A stretch of 64,000 bases of DNA from Bordetella parapertussis (lineage in GTDB: Bacteria > Pseudomonadota > Gammaproteobacteria > Burkholderiales > Burkholderiaceae_D). Positions 34,514 through 43,501 of this stretch are shown piece after piece. Both the position numbers and the translations under genes were made by a program. The notes below the pieces were generated by a model. That model was not told where the DNA came from and did not search any database. It saw nothing but the letters and a program-made list of their open reading frames with translations. The stretch spans positions 1-64,000 of the forward strand of contig CAMBFZ010000010.1 in NCBI GenBank assembly GCA_945866125.1, given 5' to 3'. Every line of letters starts with the position of its first letter. Positions within the stretch are counted from its first letter, which is position 1.

Positions 34514-35782
34514 TTATTTCGCGCCTGATACTTTTTGGGACTCATGATAAATAAGCAAAGGCATCGCCCCATTGGTGATCGTGTTTTCATCAATCACGAC
34601 TTTGGCAACATTTTGCTGATTCGGCAATTCAAACATCACCTCTAAAAGAGCGTGCTCAATAATCGAGCGCAGCCCGCGAGCGCCGGTCTTGCGCGCCAGT
34701 GCTTTTTTGGCGATTGCATGTAAGGCAGCAGGCCGCACTTCGAGTTCGGCACCTTCCATCTCAAGCAGTTTCGAATATTGCTTGATCAGCGCGTTTTTAG
34801 GTTCGAGCAAAATCTGGATCAGCGCTTCTTCAGAGAGCTCGGAAAGCGTTGCCACCACGGGCAAACGGCCAACTAGCTCAGGGATCAGGCCAAATTTAAT
34901 GAGGTCTTCTGGCTCTGCGTCCATCATCACGTCACTAGCGCTGCGTTCGGACTGGGTTTTGACAATCGCTGAAAAGCCAATACCTCCTTTTTCAGAACGA
35001 TTGGAAATAATTTTGGCAAGGCCATCAAAAGCGCCGCCACAAATGAACATGATATTGGTCGTGTCGATCTGAACGAAGTCTTGGTTCGGGTGCTTGCGGC
35101 CACCCTGCGGTGGCACTGATGCCATCGTGCCTTCAATCAGTTTGAGCAGGGCCTGCTGCACACCCTCGCCGGACACATCTCTGGTGATGGACGGGTTGTC
35201 GGATTTACGAGATATCTTGTCGATTTCATCAATGTAGACAATACCCTTCTGGGCCTTCTCGACATCATAATTACAATTTTGCAGCAGCTTTTGAATGATA
35301 TTTTCGACATCTTCGCCCACGTAACCGGCTTCGGTCAGGGTGGTGGCATCGGCAATCACAAAAGGCACATTGAGGGTGCGTGCGAGTGTCTGCGCAAGCA
35401 GCGTTTTGCCGGACCCGGTCGGGCCGACGAGCAAAATATTACTCTTGGCGAGCTCGACATCATCTTTTTTACCAAAATGACGCAGGCGCTTGTAGTGGTT
35501 GTAAACCGCCACAGACAATATCCGCTTGGCGGTTTCTTGTCCGATCACATACTGACCGAGCAGATCCGAAATTTCCTGCGGCGTGGGCAGATCCGATTTG
35601 GGGCTGGAGACAGAGTCAACGGTTGAGGCCTCATCGCGGATGATGTCATTGCACAGGTCTATACACTCGTCGCAAATGAAAACGGACGGACCGGCAATGA
35701 GCTTTTTTACCTCATGCTGGCTTTTGCCACAAAATGAGCAATACAGTAATTTTTCGCCGCTGGAAGATTTTTTCTCGGACAT
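34514..35782 (-). CDS. clpX: ClpX, ATPase subunit of the ClpXP protease
   Basis: An AAA+ unfoldase of 422 residues that feeds substrates to ClpP. The N-terminal zinc-binding domain has Cys15, Cys18, Cys37 and Cys40. Walker A is GPTGSGKT (about 120-127) and Walker B is GIVYIDEIDKI. The pore loop lies near TEAGYVGEDVE, and the IGF-type loop that docks to ClpP is visible as KGGIGFSA. It lies 140 bases downstream of clpP, with a hairpin terminator between them, so it may also have its own promoter. Confidence 0.98.
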   Translation of the reverse strand: MSEKKSSSGEKLLYCSFCGKSQHEVKKLIAGPSVFICDECIDLCNDIIRDEASTVDSVSSPKSDLPTPQEISDLLGQYVIGQETAKRILSVAVYNHYKRLRHFGKKDDVELAKSNILLVGPTGSGKTLLAQTLARTLNVPFVIADATTLTEAGYVGEDVENIIQKLLQNCNYDVEKAQKGIVYIDEIDKISRKSDNPSITRDVSGEGVQQALLKLIEGTMASVPPQGGRKHPNQDFVQIDTTNIMFICGGAFDGLAKIISNRSEKGGIGFSAIVKTQSERSASDVMMDAEPEDLIKFGLIPELVGRLPVVATLSELSEEALIQILLEPKNALIKQYSKLLEMEGAELEVRPAALHAIAKKALARKTGARGLRSIIEHALLEVMFELPNQQNVAKVVIDENTITNGAMPLLIYHESQKVSGAK

Positions 35783-35889
35783 GTAGTGAGGCTAATAAGG
35801 TCGGAATGATCTGATCTTACCCGCGAATGCCCCATTCGTCACGCAACTGCGCTCCAAATGGCCGAAGGTAAGTGATAGTCGTACAAACT

Positions 35890-35918
35890 CCCAAAAGAAA
35901 ATCCGGCATGGCCGGATT
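35890..35918 (-). terminator. Hairpin terminator between clpP and clpX
   Basis: AATCCGGC and GCCGGATT form an 8-bp stem with a three-base loop, followed on the minus strand by TTCTTTT. It starts five bases past the clpP stop and would attenuate read-through from tig-clpP into clpX. Confidence 0.65.
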
Positions 35919-35923
35919 GTTCT

Positions 35924-36556
35924 TTAGGCGGTTTCGCGATGGGTCAGGACCTTGTCGATCATGCCGTATTCGGCGGCCTGTTCGGCAGACATGAAATTAT
36001 CGCGGTCGGTGTCCTTGGCAATCTGGTCCATCGTGCGACCCGTCTTCTCGGCCAAAATCTGGTTCAGACGCTCACGTAAATACAGAATTTCGCGTGCCTG
36101 AATTTCGATATCAGCCGCCTGGCCTTGGGCGCCGCCCAAAGGCTGATGAATCATCACGCGCGAATTAGGTAAGGAAAAGCGCTTACCCTTGGCACCGGCG
36201 GCGAGCAAAAATGCCCCCATCGACGCCGCCAGACCAGTACACAGGGTCGATACGTCCGGCTTGATAAATTGCATCGTGTCGTAGATCGCCAGGCCAGCCG
36301 AAACAGATCCGCCTGGCGAGTTGATATAGAGCGAAATATCCTTGTCAGGATTTTCGCTCTCCAGGAACAGCATCTGGGCTACGATCAGATTCGCAGTGTG
36401 GTCATTCACCGGACCAACCAGAAAAATCACACGCTCTTTTAACAGACGCGAGTAGATATCGTAAGCGCGCTCACCACGGCCGCTTTGTTCAATCACCATC
36501 GGAACCATGCCCAGCATGTCGGTGTCGAGTGCAGATTTGCGGTAAATGTCAGTCAT
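35924..36556 (-). CDS. clpP: ClpP, proteolytic subunit
   Basis: The serine protease chamber of ClpXP and ClpAP, 210 residues. The catalytic triad is visible: Ser112 in GLAASMGAFLL, His137 in SRVMIHQPLGGAQG and an aspartate near 182 in AKDTDRDNFMS. INSPGGSVSAGLAIYDTM is the oxyanion segment. A short N-terminal propeptide is present. It lies 26 bases after tig, typical of the tig-clpP operon. Confidence 0.98.
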   Translation of the reverse strand: MTDIYRKSALDTDMLGMVPMVIEQSGRGERAYDIYSRLLKERVIFLVGPVNDHTANLIVAQMLFLESENPDKDISLYINSPGGSVSAGLAIYDTMQFIKPDVSTLCTGLAASMGAFLLAAGAKGKRFSLPNSRVMIHQPLGGAQGQAADIEIQAREILYLRERLNQILAEKTGRTMDQIAKDTDRDNFMSAEQAAEYGMIDKVLTHRETA

Positions 36557-36582
36557 GTCGTTTCCTTAAACGCGGCCAGTTT

Positions 36583-37929
36583 TTAAGCTGCTGCGTTATT
36601 GCCCATTAATTCGTCAAATGACACCAATTTCTCGGTGACCTTTGCCTTGCCGAGTACGTAGTTGACGACGTTTTCTTCCAAAACAAGGGCCTCGACCTCA
36701 GCTAAGCGATTACGGTCGCTGTAATAGTATTTAATGACCTGCTGCGGGTCTTCATAAGCCTTGGCAAAGTCTTCCACATGCGACTTGATCTGCTCGGCGC
36801 TCGCTTGCAGTTCATTGACCTTAACGATTTCGCCCAGAATCAGACCCAGACGCACCCGGCGATCTGCCTGCGAAGCGAACAATTCCGGCGGAAATGGCAT
36901 GTCCTTAACGTCCATGCCGCGCTGACGCATGTCTTCGCGGGTCATCTCGGCAAGACGTTCCGCGTCTTGATCGAGCAGGGATTTGGGCACATCCAGTTCT
37001 GCGGCTTTGATCAGCGCATCCATCACGCTGGACTTGGTGCGGGCCTTAAGCCGGCTGCTTACTTCGCGTTCGAGGTTGCCGCGAATATCGGCGCGCATTT
37101 TTTGTAAATCGCCATCAGGTACGCCCAGCGCTTTGGCAAATTCGGCATCCACCTCAGGCAGATGCGCCCATTCGATTTGTTTCAGCGTGATCGTGAATTC
37201 GGCAGTTTTTCCGGCCACGTCTTTACCATGATAATCCTCCGGGAAATTCATCGAAAATGTCTTGGATTGGCCTGCCTTCATACCGGTGGTTTCTTTTTCA
37301 AATTCGGCCAACATGCGCCCTTCGCCGAGCACATAGACGAAGTCTTCTGCTTTACCGCCTGGGAATTCGACACCGTCAATTTTGCCAATAAAATCGACCG
37401 TCACGCGGTCACCGCTTTGAGCGGACTGGTCAGCGCCACCGTCGCCGTGGGCATCGTGAACGCCTTTGACGTGGTAGTGAACGCGTTGCTTGCGCAGGAT
37501 ATCGATGGTTTTATCGATCTCGGTATCACTGACGTCGGCAGTACTCTTTTCAACTTCGGCCGTCGACAGATCGCCGATCTTGACTTCAGGATAGACCTCG
37601 AAAGTGGCCTGAAACACAACCGAACCCTCTACTTTTGCATCTTCTTTGGGTTCAATTTTTGGAAAGCCCGCCACGCGCAGCTTGTGCTCGATCGTGGCTT
37701 CGCCGAAAGCGCGGCCAACCTGATCATTGAGGACTTCGCTTTCAACCATGTAGCCGTATTGCGCCGCCACCATTTTCATCGGTACTTTGCCGGTACGAAA
37801 ACCAGGCGCTTTTGCTGTGCGGGCACGGGCTTTTAGGCGCTTTTCTACTTCTGCACTGACCTCAGCCAGCGGCACCGTTAGAGTGATGCGGCGTTCCAGT
37901 TTTTCTAGGGTTTCGACTGCATTTGCCAT
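36583..37929 (-). CDS. tig: Trigger factor
   Basis: The ribosome-bound folding chaperone and peptidyl-prolyl isomerase, 448 residues. The N-terminal ribosome-docking part has the signature GFRTGKVPMKMVAAQYG. The FKBP-like domain (about 165-250) includes GDRVTVDFIGKIDGVEFPGG and the helical C-terminal chaperone arms follow. An insertion of Gly/Asp/His-rich sequence (DAHGDGGADQSAQSGD) just before the isomerase domain is slightly longer than in E. coli. tRNA-Leu lies 30 bases upstream. Confidence 0.97.
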   Translation of the reverse strand: MANAVETLEKLERRITLTVPLAEVSAEVEKRLKARARTAKAPGFRTGKVPMKMVAAQYGYMVESEVLNDQVGRAFGEATIEHKLRVAGFPKIEPKEDAKVEGSVVFQATFEVYPEVKIGDLSTAEVEKSTADVSDTEIDKTIDILRKQRVHYHVKGVHDAHGDGGADQSAQSGDRVTVDFIGKIDGVEFPGGKAEDFVYVLGEGRMLAEFEKETTGMKAGQSKTFSMNFPEDYHGKDVAGKTAEFTITLKQIEWAHLPEVDAEFAKALGVPDGDLQKMRADIRGNLEREVSSRLKARTKSSVMDALIKAAELDVPKSLLDQDAERLAEMTREDMRQRGMDVKDMPFPPELFASQADRRVRLGLILGEIVKVNELQASAEQIKSHVEDFAKAYEDPQQVIKYYYSDRNRLAEVEALVLEENVVNYVLGKAKVTEKLVSFDELMGNNAAA

Positions 37930-37959
37930 GTGAATCGTCCAAAAATGTTAATCGTATTG

Positions 37960-38046
37960 TGGTGCGAGGAGGGGGACTCGAACCCCCACACCATTGCTGG
38001 CGTCAGGACCTAAACCTGGTGCGTCTACCAATTTCGCCATCCTCGC
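37960..38046 (-). tRNA. tRNA-Leu (TAG)
   Basis: An 87-base class II tRNA with encoded CCA. The acceptor stem is GCGAGGA/TCCTCGC with discriminator A. The D arm contains AAATTGGTAGACGC, the anticodon loop has TAG (reads CUN codons), and a long variable arm is present. The T arm is GGGGGTTCGAGTCCCCC. It lies immediately upstream of tig, so processing of the tRNA would define the tig leader if they are cotranscribed. Confidence 0.96.
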
Positions 38047-38092
38047 CAGCGAACAGACCGCGAACGGACCTGCCTGTTTCAACAAAAGCAAA

Positions 38093-38120
38093 GGGCGACC
38101 CCGAGTCAAAACGGTCGCCC
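38093..38120 (-). terminator. Hairpin terminator after the RND efflux operon
   Basis: GGGCGACC and GGTCGCCC form an 8-bp stem with a 12-base loop, followed on the minus strand by TTTGCTTTTG. It lies 100 bases past the RND pump stop and before tRNA-Leu. Confidence 0.6.
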
Positions 38121-38219
38121 TGCATTGCCAATGTGTTGGCTATTCGACTTCGAACGCGGATTTTACTGGATTTTTGACCAGTCCGCCCCGCTTTTTGGCT
38201 GCCAAAGCAATTTGACCCG

Positions 38220-41200
38220 TCAGGCGGGCCGCCTGACACGAAACCAGGCCGCGTATAGCGCCGGCAGGAATAGCAGAGTCAGCGCGGTTGCTACCACCAG
38301 ACCGCCCATAATCGCGACCGCCATCGGCCCCCAAAATACTGACCGCGACAGCGGAATCATCGCCAGCACCGCCGTGGCAGCCGTCAGGATAATGGGCCTG
38401 AAACGGCGCACTGCCGATCCGACAATCGCGTCCCAGGCAGGCATGCCGGCGGCAATATCCTGTTCGATCTGATCCACCAGAATCACCGAGTTTCGAATAA
38501 TCATGCCAAACAAAGCAATAACCCCCAGCTGCGCCACGAAGCCAAATGGCCGCTGCAAGATGAGCAAGGCCAGCGCCGCACCTGCGACACCGAGCGGTCC
38601 AGTCAGGAATACCAACAAGGAACGCGAGAAGCTATGCAACTGCAACATGAGCAAGGTAAAAACAATGAAAATCACCAGCGGCACATTGGCCGCAATCGAG
38701 TCTTGCGCCTTGCCGCTATCGGCCGCCGCACCAGCGAGTTTGATCTGATATCCGGGCGGTAGTTTCGCGCGCAGCGCAGCCAGCTGCGGATCAATCTGAC
38801 TCGACACAGTCGGCCCCTGAATCCCGTCAATCACATCGCACTGAACCGTGATAGCCCATTCGCGTCCCTCACGCCACACCACGCCAGGCTCCCAGACAAA
38901 GCGCGGTGTAGCCAGTTGCGACAAAGGTACCGCGCGCCCGCTGGCGCTTGGAATACTCGCGTTGTTCAGTGCCGTGATCGTGGCGCGTTCTTCAACCGGC
39001 TGGCGCATGACGATGTCGATCAACTTGTCACCGTCGCGGAACTGCCCAATAGTGCTGCCGGTGAGGATAGTATTGGCTGCCCGCATCACCGTTTGTGAGT
39101 TAATGCCGAGCGCACGCAGCTTGTCCTGATCCAGATCGATGCGCAATACCTTGACGGACTCGTTCCAGTTGTCATTCACCCCTTTGGCATTCGGATTGTC
39201 GCGCATGACCTGCTTGACCTCATCAGCCAGTTGACGCACCGTCGCCACCTCAGTGCCGGTGACGCGGAACTGCACCGGATAGGGCACAGGCGGGCCATTT
39301 GGCAGCAGCTTGACGCGCCCACGCACTTCCGGAAAATCCTTCTTGAAGAGGGCAACAATCTTCAGCCGCAGCGCTTCGCGTGCCTTGGCATCTTTTGGCA
39401 ACACCACCAATTGCGACACATTCGTCTGCGGGAAAATCTGATCCAGCGGCAGATAAAAACGCGGGCTGCCCGTCCCCACATAGCTAGTCACGCTTTCAAC
39501 GCCCGGCTCTTGCAAAATAAAGCGCTCGAATTTTTTTGCCTGCGCTTCTGTGGCTTGGTAGCTTGAACCTTCAGGCAGCCACAACTCAACCATCAACTCT
39601 AGCCGGCTCGAATCAGGAAAGAACTGCTGCTCAATAAATTTGAAGCCAAACACGCCCAGAAAGAACCCGGCCAGTGTGAGCACAATGGTGGTCTTACGCC
39701 AATCGACGCACCAATCAACGACATTACGCAAGCGCGTATAAAACGGCGTGTCGAATAATTCATGGTGCCCATCTGCGTTGGTGGCAGGCTTCACCTTGAG
39801 CAGCACATACCCGATGTAAGGGGTAAATAGCACAGCAAAAATCCACGAGATTACCAACGCCAGCGCATTGACCGAAAACATCGAAAAGGTATATTCGCCT
39901 GCAGCCGATTTGGCAAATCCGATCGGCAAAAATCCTGCGGCGGTAATCAAGGTCCCCGTCAACATTGGCATCGCAGTCGAGGTATAGGCGAAGGTTGCCG
40001 CATCAAAGCGCGACAAGCCCTCCTCCATTTTTCGCACCATCATTTCAACCGCAATAATGGCGTCATCGACCAAAAGACCCAGCGCAATGATCAATGCGCC
40101 AAGCGAAATTTTATGCAGGTCGATCCCCAGAATCCACATGCCCATGAAGGTAGCGGCCAATACCAGCGGAATGGTCAGTGCGACGACCAGACCCGGCCGG
40201 GCGTCGAGGCGAAATGGTTTGGTATGAATGCCGAGTGCAATAAAACTCACGGCCATCACAATCAGCACTGCTTCGGTCAAGACCTTCAAAAATTCATTGA
40301 TCGATACCGTCACAGCCTTAGGCTGATCGGCTACGCGCAAGAGCTCGATACCGACGGGCAGTTTGGCCCGTATCGTCGCTGCAGCCGCGTCCAGACTACG
40401 CCCAAGCGCAATGATATCGCCGCCCTTTTCCATTGACACGCCAAGGCCGATAACCTCTTTGCCATTGAAGCGCATCTTGTCGCGCGGTGGATCAATGCTG
40501 CCCCGCGTGACCGTTGCAAAGTCACCCAGCCGAAAGCTATTGCCATTGGCGCGCAAAGGCATGTTCTCGACATCTTTAGTTGAACGCAACGCGCCCGAGA
40601 CCCGCACCTGTAAATTATCCGTTGACGTCACCAGGACTCCACTGCCCTCCACCGCATTTTGCGCATTAATCTGGGCAATGATGCTTTCAAACGGAATACC
40701 GAGCTGAGAAAATTTACGCGTTGAAAATTCAATGAAAATCTTTTCGTCCTGTACCCCATAGAGTTCGACCTTCGACACCGATTTCACGCTCAACAATTGT
40801 TGCCGCACGAAGTCCGCATAGTCTTTCACTTCGGCCGACGTAAATCCGTCTCCCGAAATAGCAAAGATAGAGCCGTAGGTATCACCAAATTCGTCATTAA
40901 AAAACGGACCTTGCACGCCTCCCGGCAAACTGCCGCGGATGTCGCCGATTTTTTTACGCACCTGATACCAGGCCTGTGTCACTTCCTTGGGCGGCGTTGA
41001 TTCCCGCAGCTGCAAAATAATCAGCGTCTCACCCGGCTTGGAATAACTGCGAATAGTGTCAACGAAGGGGGTCTCTTGCAGTTTTTTTTCCAGCTTGTCT
41101 GTCACTTGCTCGGCCATCTGCAGCGAGCTCGCACCCGGCCAGTAGGCCCGTACCACCATCGCCCGGAATGTAAAAGGCGGATCTTCATCCTGCCCCAGCT

Positions 41201-41303
41201 TGCCGTAACCGATTACGCCACCCAGAAGCAGCACGACCATCAGATAGCGAATAAACGGAATATGCTCCAGCGCCCAGCGCGACAGATTCATCCTGTCCTT
41301 CAT
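38220..41303 (-). CDS. RND multidrug efflux pump, inner-membrane permease (AcrB/TriC-like)
   Basis: A proton-driven efflux transporter of 1027 residues with the usual 12 membrane helices and two large periplasmic loops. The first helix follows the amphipathic start MNLSRWALEHIPFIRY. The proton-relay acidic pair sits in LGLLVDDAIIAVEMMVRK. DEDPPFTFRAMVVRAYWPG and the closing repeat GMIIRNSVILVDQIEQDI are typical of the clade that includes TriC/MexK-like pumps. Its ATG overlaps the adaptor stop by four bases. No outer-membrane channel gene is in the window. The substrate is unknown. Confidence 0.93.
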   Translation of the reverse strand: MKDRMNLSRWALEHIPFIRYLMVVLLLGGVIGYGKLGQDEDPPFTFRAMVVRAYWPGASSLQMAEQVTDKLEKKLQETPFVDTIRSYSKPGETLIILQLRESTPPKEVTQAWYQVRKKIGDIRGSLPGGVQGPFFNDEFGDTYGSIFAISGDGFTSAEVKDYADFVRQQLLSVKSVSKVELYGVQDEKIFIEFSTRKFSQLGIPFESIIAQINAQNAVEGSGVLVTSTDNLQVRVSGALRSTKDVENMPLRANGNSFRLGDFATVTRGSIDPPRDKMRFNGKEVIGLGVSMEKGGDIIALGRSLDAAAATIRAKLPVGIELLRVADQPKAVTVSINEFLKVLTEAVLIVMAVSFIALGIHTKPFRLDARPGLVVALTIPLVLAATFMGMWILGIDLHKISLGALIIALGLLVDDAIIAVEMMVRKMEEGLSRFDAATFAYTSTAMPMLTGTLITAAGFLPIGFAKSAAGEYTFSMFSVNALALVISWIFAVLFTPYIGYVLLKVKPATNADGHHELFDTPFYTRLRNVVDWCVDWRKTTIVLTLAGFFLGVFGFKFIEQQFFPDSSRLELMVELWLPEGSSYQATEAQAKKFERFILQEPGVESVTSYVGTGSPRFYLPLDQIFPQTNVSQLVVLPKDAKAREALRLKIVALFKKDFPEVRGRVKLLPNGPPVPYPVQFRVTGTEVATVRQLADEVKQVMRDNPNAKGVNDNWNESVKVLRIDLDQDKLRALGINSQTVMRAANTILTGSTIGQFRDGDKLIDIVMRQPVEERATITALNNASIPSASGRAVPLSQLATPRFVWEPGVVWREGREWAITVQCDVIDGIQGPTVSSQIDPQLAALRAKLPPGYQIKLAGAAADSGKAQDSIAANVPLVIFIVFTLLMLQLHSFSRSLLVFLTGPLGVAGAALALLILQRPFGFVAQLGVIALFGMIIRNSVILVDQIEQDIAAGMPAWDAIVGSAVRRFRPIILTAATAVLAMIPLSRSVFWGPMAVAIMGGLVVATALTLLFLPALYAAWFRVRRPA

Positions 41304-42451
41304 TTCGCGGCCCCGGCAGCAACGTCAGGCTTGGGTACAGCCGGCGCGGCCGGTACTGCTGCAAGCTCTTGCCCCAGAATCGTCACTTTTTGCCCCGGAC
41401 GGAGCAGATTAATACCGGCCGTCACCACGCTCTGACCGGCACTGATGCCAGCAGCGATCACAATCTCATTGCCCATCGCACCGGCTACCTGCACGGGTAC
41501 GAGCTTTACCACCCCGTTTTCCACCACCCACACTGCGGTCTGATTTTTATCGTTGAACAGCGCTGTGAGCGGCAGGCGTATTCCCTGTTGGGTAGATTGC
41601 GTCACGAAGCTCACCGTTGCGGTCATGCCGAGTCTGACTTCCGGACCGGCCTTGGGCAGCGAGATTTTTGCGGTGTAAGTGCGCGTGGCAGGATCGGCAA
41701 TCGGAGCGAGTTCACGCAAGCGACCATCTAATTCCAGGCCCTGATTGGCCCAGGTGCGCACCTTCAGACTGGTGACGCTGCGCAGTGCCCCGACCTGATC
41801 TTCCGGAATACTCACCCGGACTTCTTTTTCAGCCGTTTGCGCAATGCGCACCACCGGGGTGCCTGCAGCGACCACTTGTCCCACTTCTGCCTCCAACGCG
41901 GTGACGACGCCATCAACATCGGCCACGAGGCTGGCATAACTATTCTGATTTGCCTGCACTTTCAATCCCGCAGTAGCCTGATCGTAGCTGGCCGCCGCCG
42001 ATTTGTAGGTGGCCTCTTTGGCATCGAGCAGCGCCTGGCTGACAAAATTCTTTTGCCGCAGCTCGCGATAGCGATCCAGTTCAGCTTTCGCCAACGCGAG
42101 ATTACTGGCAGCGGCGCTTACGGCTGCATTGGCTTGCGCCTGCGCCAGCTGCAAGTCTTTAGGATCAAGCTGCATGATCACCTGACCCCGGCGCACAATG
42201 CTGCCAACATCAACGCGGCGCGCGATGACTTTACCGCCAACCCGAAAGCCTAGCCGCGATTCATTGCGGGGCTGAATCTCGCCCGCCAATTCGACCACTG
42301 CCTGTGTGCTAGCCGGGGCCACCACGATGGCGCGTACTGGCCGAATATCCTCGACCACGACCACCTCTTTTGAACAAGCAGTCACCAGCAAAGGCAAGAC
42401 CCACAGTGCAGTGAGGCGATTGAAAAGACGGGAAGACGTAGCGCGGTACAT
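41300..42451 (-). CDS. RND efflux periplasmic adaptor, lipoprotein (membrane fusion protein)
   Basis: An adaptor of about 383 residues that links the inner-membrane pump to an outer-membrane channel. A signal peptide ends in a lipobox (LPLLVTAC), so the mature protein is lipid-anchored. IQPRNESRLGFRVGGKVIAR starts the first lipoyl half; a coiled-coil hairpin (about 95-165) and the second half with VTALEAEVGQVVAAGTPVV follow. The beta-barrel and membrane-proximal domains close the protein. I start at the ATG at 42451, before RATSSRLFNRL, with AGGAAA upstream; the frame runs 17 codons further. One adaptor and one pump form the operon. Confidence 0.92.
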   Translation of the reverse strand: MYRATSSRLFNRLTALWVLPLLVTACSKEVVVVEDIRPVRAIVVAPASTQAVVELAGEIQPRNESRLGFRVGGKVIARRVDVGSIVRRGQVIMQLDPKDLQLAQAQANAAVSAAASNLALAKAELDRYRELRQKNFVSQALLDAKEATYKSAAASYDQATAGLKVQANQNSYASLVADVDGVVTALEAEVGQVVAAGTPVVRIAQTAEKEVRVSIPEDQVGALRSVTSLKVRTWANQGLELDGRLRELAPIADPATRTYTAKISLPKAGPEVRLGMTATVSFVTQSTQQGIRLPLTALFNDKNQTAVWVVENGVVKLVPVQVAGAMGNEIVIAAGISAGQSVVTAGINLLRPGQKVTILGQELAAVPAAPAVPKPDVAAGAAK

Positions 42452-42546
42452 GAAAGACACGATTTTTCCTTTACTATTCGGCGTTCGGTGCGCCTTTGCC
42501 ACAACCCACAGCCCTACCCGGCATGTTGTGGTTTTTATATGTCGAT

Positions 42547-42559
42547 TACTGACTCAGTA
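42547..42559. promoter_or_regulatory. Palindrome in the divergent region between the efflux operon and hpnC
   Basis: TACTGA-C-TCAGTA is a perfect 6-bp inverted repeat around one central base. It lies about 30 bases before hpnC and 95 bases before the adaptor gene. A CCACAAC/GTTGTGG inverted repeat followed by TTTTTATAT lies nearby (42499-42540). The short palindrome could be an operator for a TetR-type or similar regulator; no such gene is next to it. Confidence 0.4.
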
Positions 42560-42588
42560 GTTATTAATTATAGCCAAACCCGTTGCTA

Positions 42589-43440
42589 ATGGTTAAACGA
42601 TTTCAAAGCCGCAAGCCCGAAAGTTCCATCAGTTCTCATTATGAAAACTTTCCTGTCGCGTCACCGCTTCTACCTGCAAAACTACGCGCACCGATTCGTG
42701 TAATTTACGCTTTTGCCCGCAGCGCTGACGATATTGCAGACGAAGGTCAGGCCACACCGGCGCACCGCATCAGTGCCCTGCTCGCTTACGAAGCCGCACT
42801 AGACCGTATTGAGCAGGGTTTGCCTGAGTCCTCAGTCCTCTTCAGCGAACTCGGCACCGTCGTTGATCAATACAAACTGCCGCTACAGCCGCTCCGTGAT
42901 TTGTTGTCAGCCTTTCGGCAAGATGTCACGCAAACCCGCTATGCCAGCTATACCAAGCTGCAAGATTATTGCGCCCGTTCGGCCAATCCGGTTGGACGCA
43001 TCATGCTGGCTTTGTTTGATGTACAGGACCCGCAGTCGCTCGCCCAATCCGATGCGATCTGCACCGCACTGCAGCTCATCAATTTTTGGCAGGATATCGC
43101 CATTGACTGGCAAAAGGCGCGCGTTTATTTGCCCCAGGAAGACCTGCTGCGCTACGGCATCACTGAAGAGCAGATTGGCGACGCACGGATTGACAACAAC
43201 TGGCGTGCGCTCATGCAGTTTGAACTCACGCGTGCCCGCGAGCTGATGCATTCCGGTGCCCCACTAGCCACACGGTTACCCGGCCGCATGGGATGGGAAT
43301 TGCGTCTGATTATCCAGGGCGGATTGCGCGTTATTGAAAAAATCGAGGCCGCCGACTACGACGTCTTTCGTCATCGCCCCACCTTGGGCAAACTCGACTG
43401 GTGCATCCTGTTCTGGCGTGCGCTGCGCTTTGTCGGCTAG
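42589..43440 (+). CDS. hpnC: Squalene synthase HpnC (presqualene-diphosphate to hydroxysqualene step)
   Basis: A trans-isoprenyl diphosphate synthase-fold enzyme of 283 residues. In the three-enzyme bacterial route HpnC turns presqualene diphosphate into hydroxysqualene. The first Asp-rich motif is YAFARSADDIADEG; the second is FWQDIAIDWQKARVYLPQED. HYENFPVAS at the start is typical of HpnC. A TTG two codons earlier is an alternative start. It is first of the hpnC-hpnD-hpnE run. Confidence 0.93.
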   Translation: MVKRFQSRKPESSISSHYENFPVASPLLPAKLRAPIRVIYAFARSADDIADEGQATPAHRISALLAYEAALDRIEQGLPESSVLFSELGTVVDQYKLPLQPLRDLLSAFRQDVTQTRYASYTKLQDYCARSANPVGRIMLALFDVQDPQSLAQSDAICTALQLINFWQDIAIDWQKARVYLPQEDLLRYGITEEQIGDARIDNNWRALMQFELTRARELMHSGAPLATRLPGRMGWELRLIIQGGLRVIEKIEAADYDVFRHRPTLGKLDWCILFWRALRFVG

Positions 43441-43501
43441 CATGGGGCCTATTCAATTTGTGCATTCTCACTAATTCGTCTCACCGACTTTAATCCCGCC
43501 C

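Noticed and set aside
37162..37836. A 224-codon open frame antisense to tig
   Set aside because: The tig protein is unmistakable on the other strand; the antisense product looks like reverse-frame sequence (Phe/His-rich, no domain).
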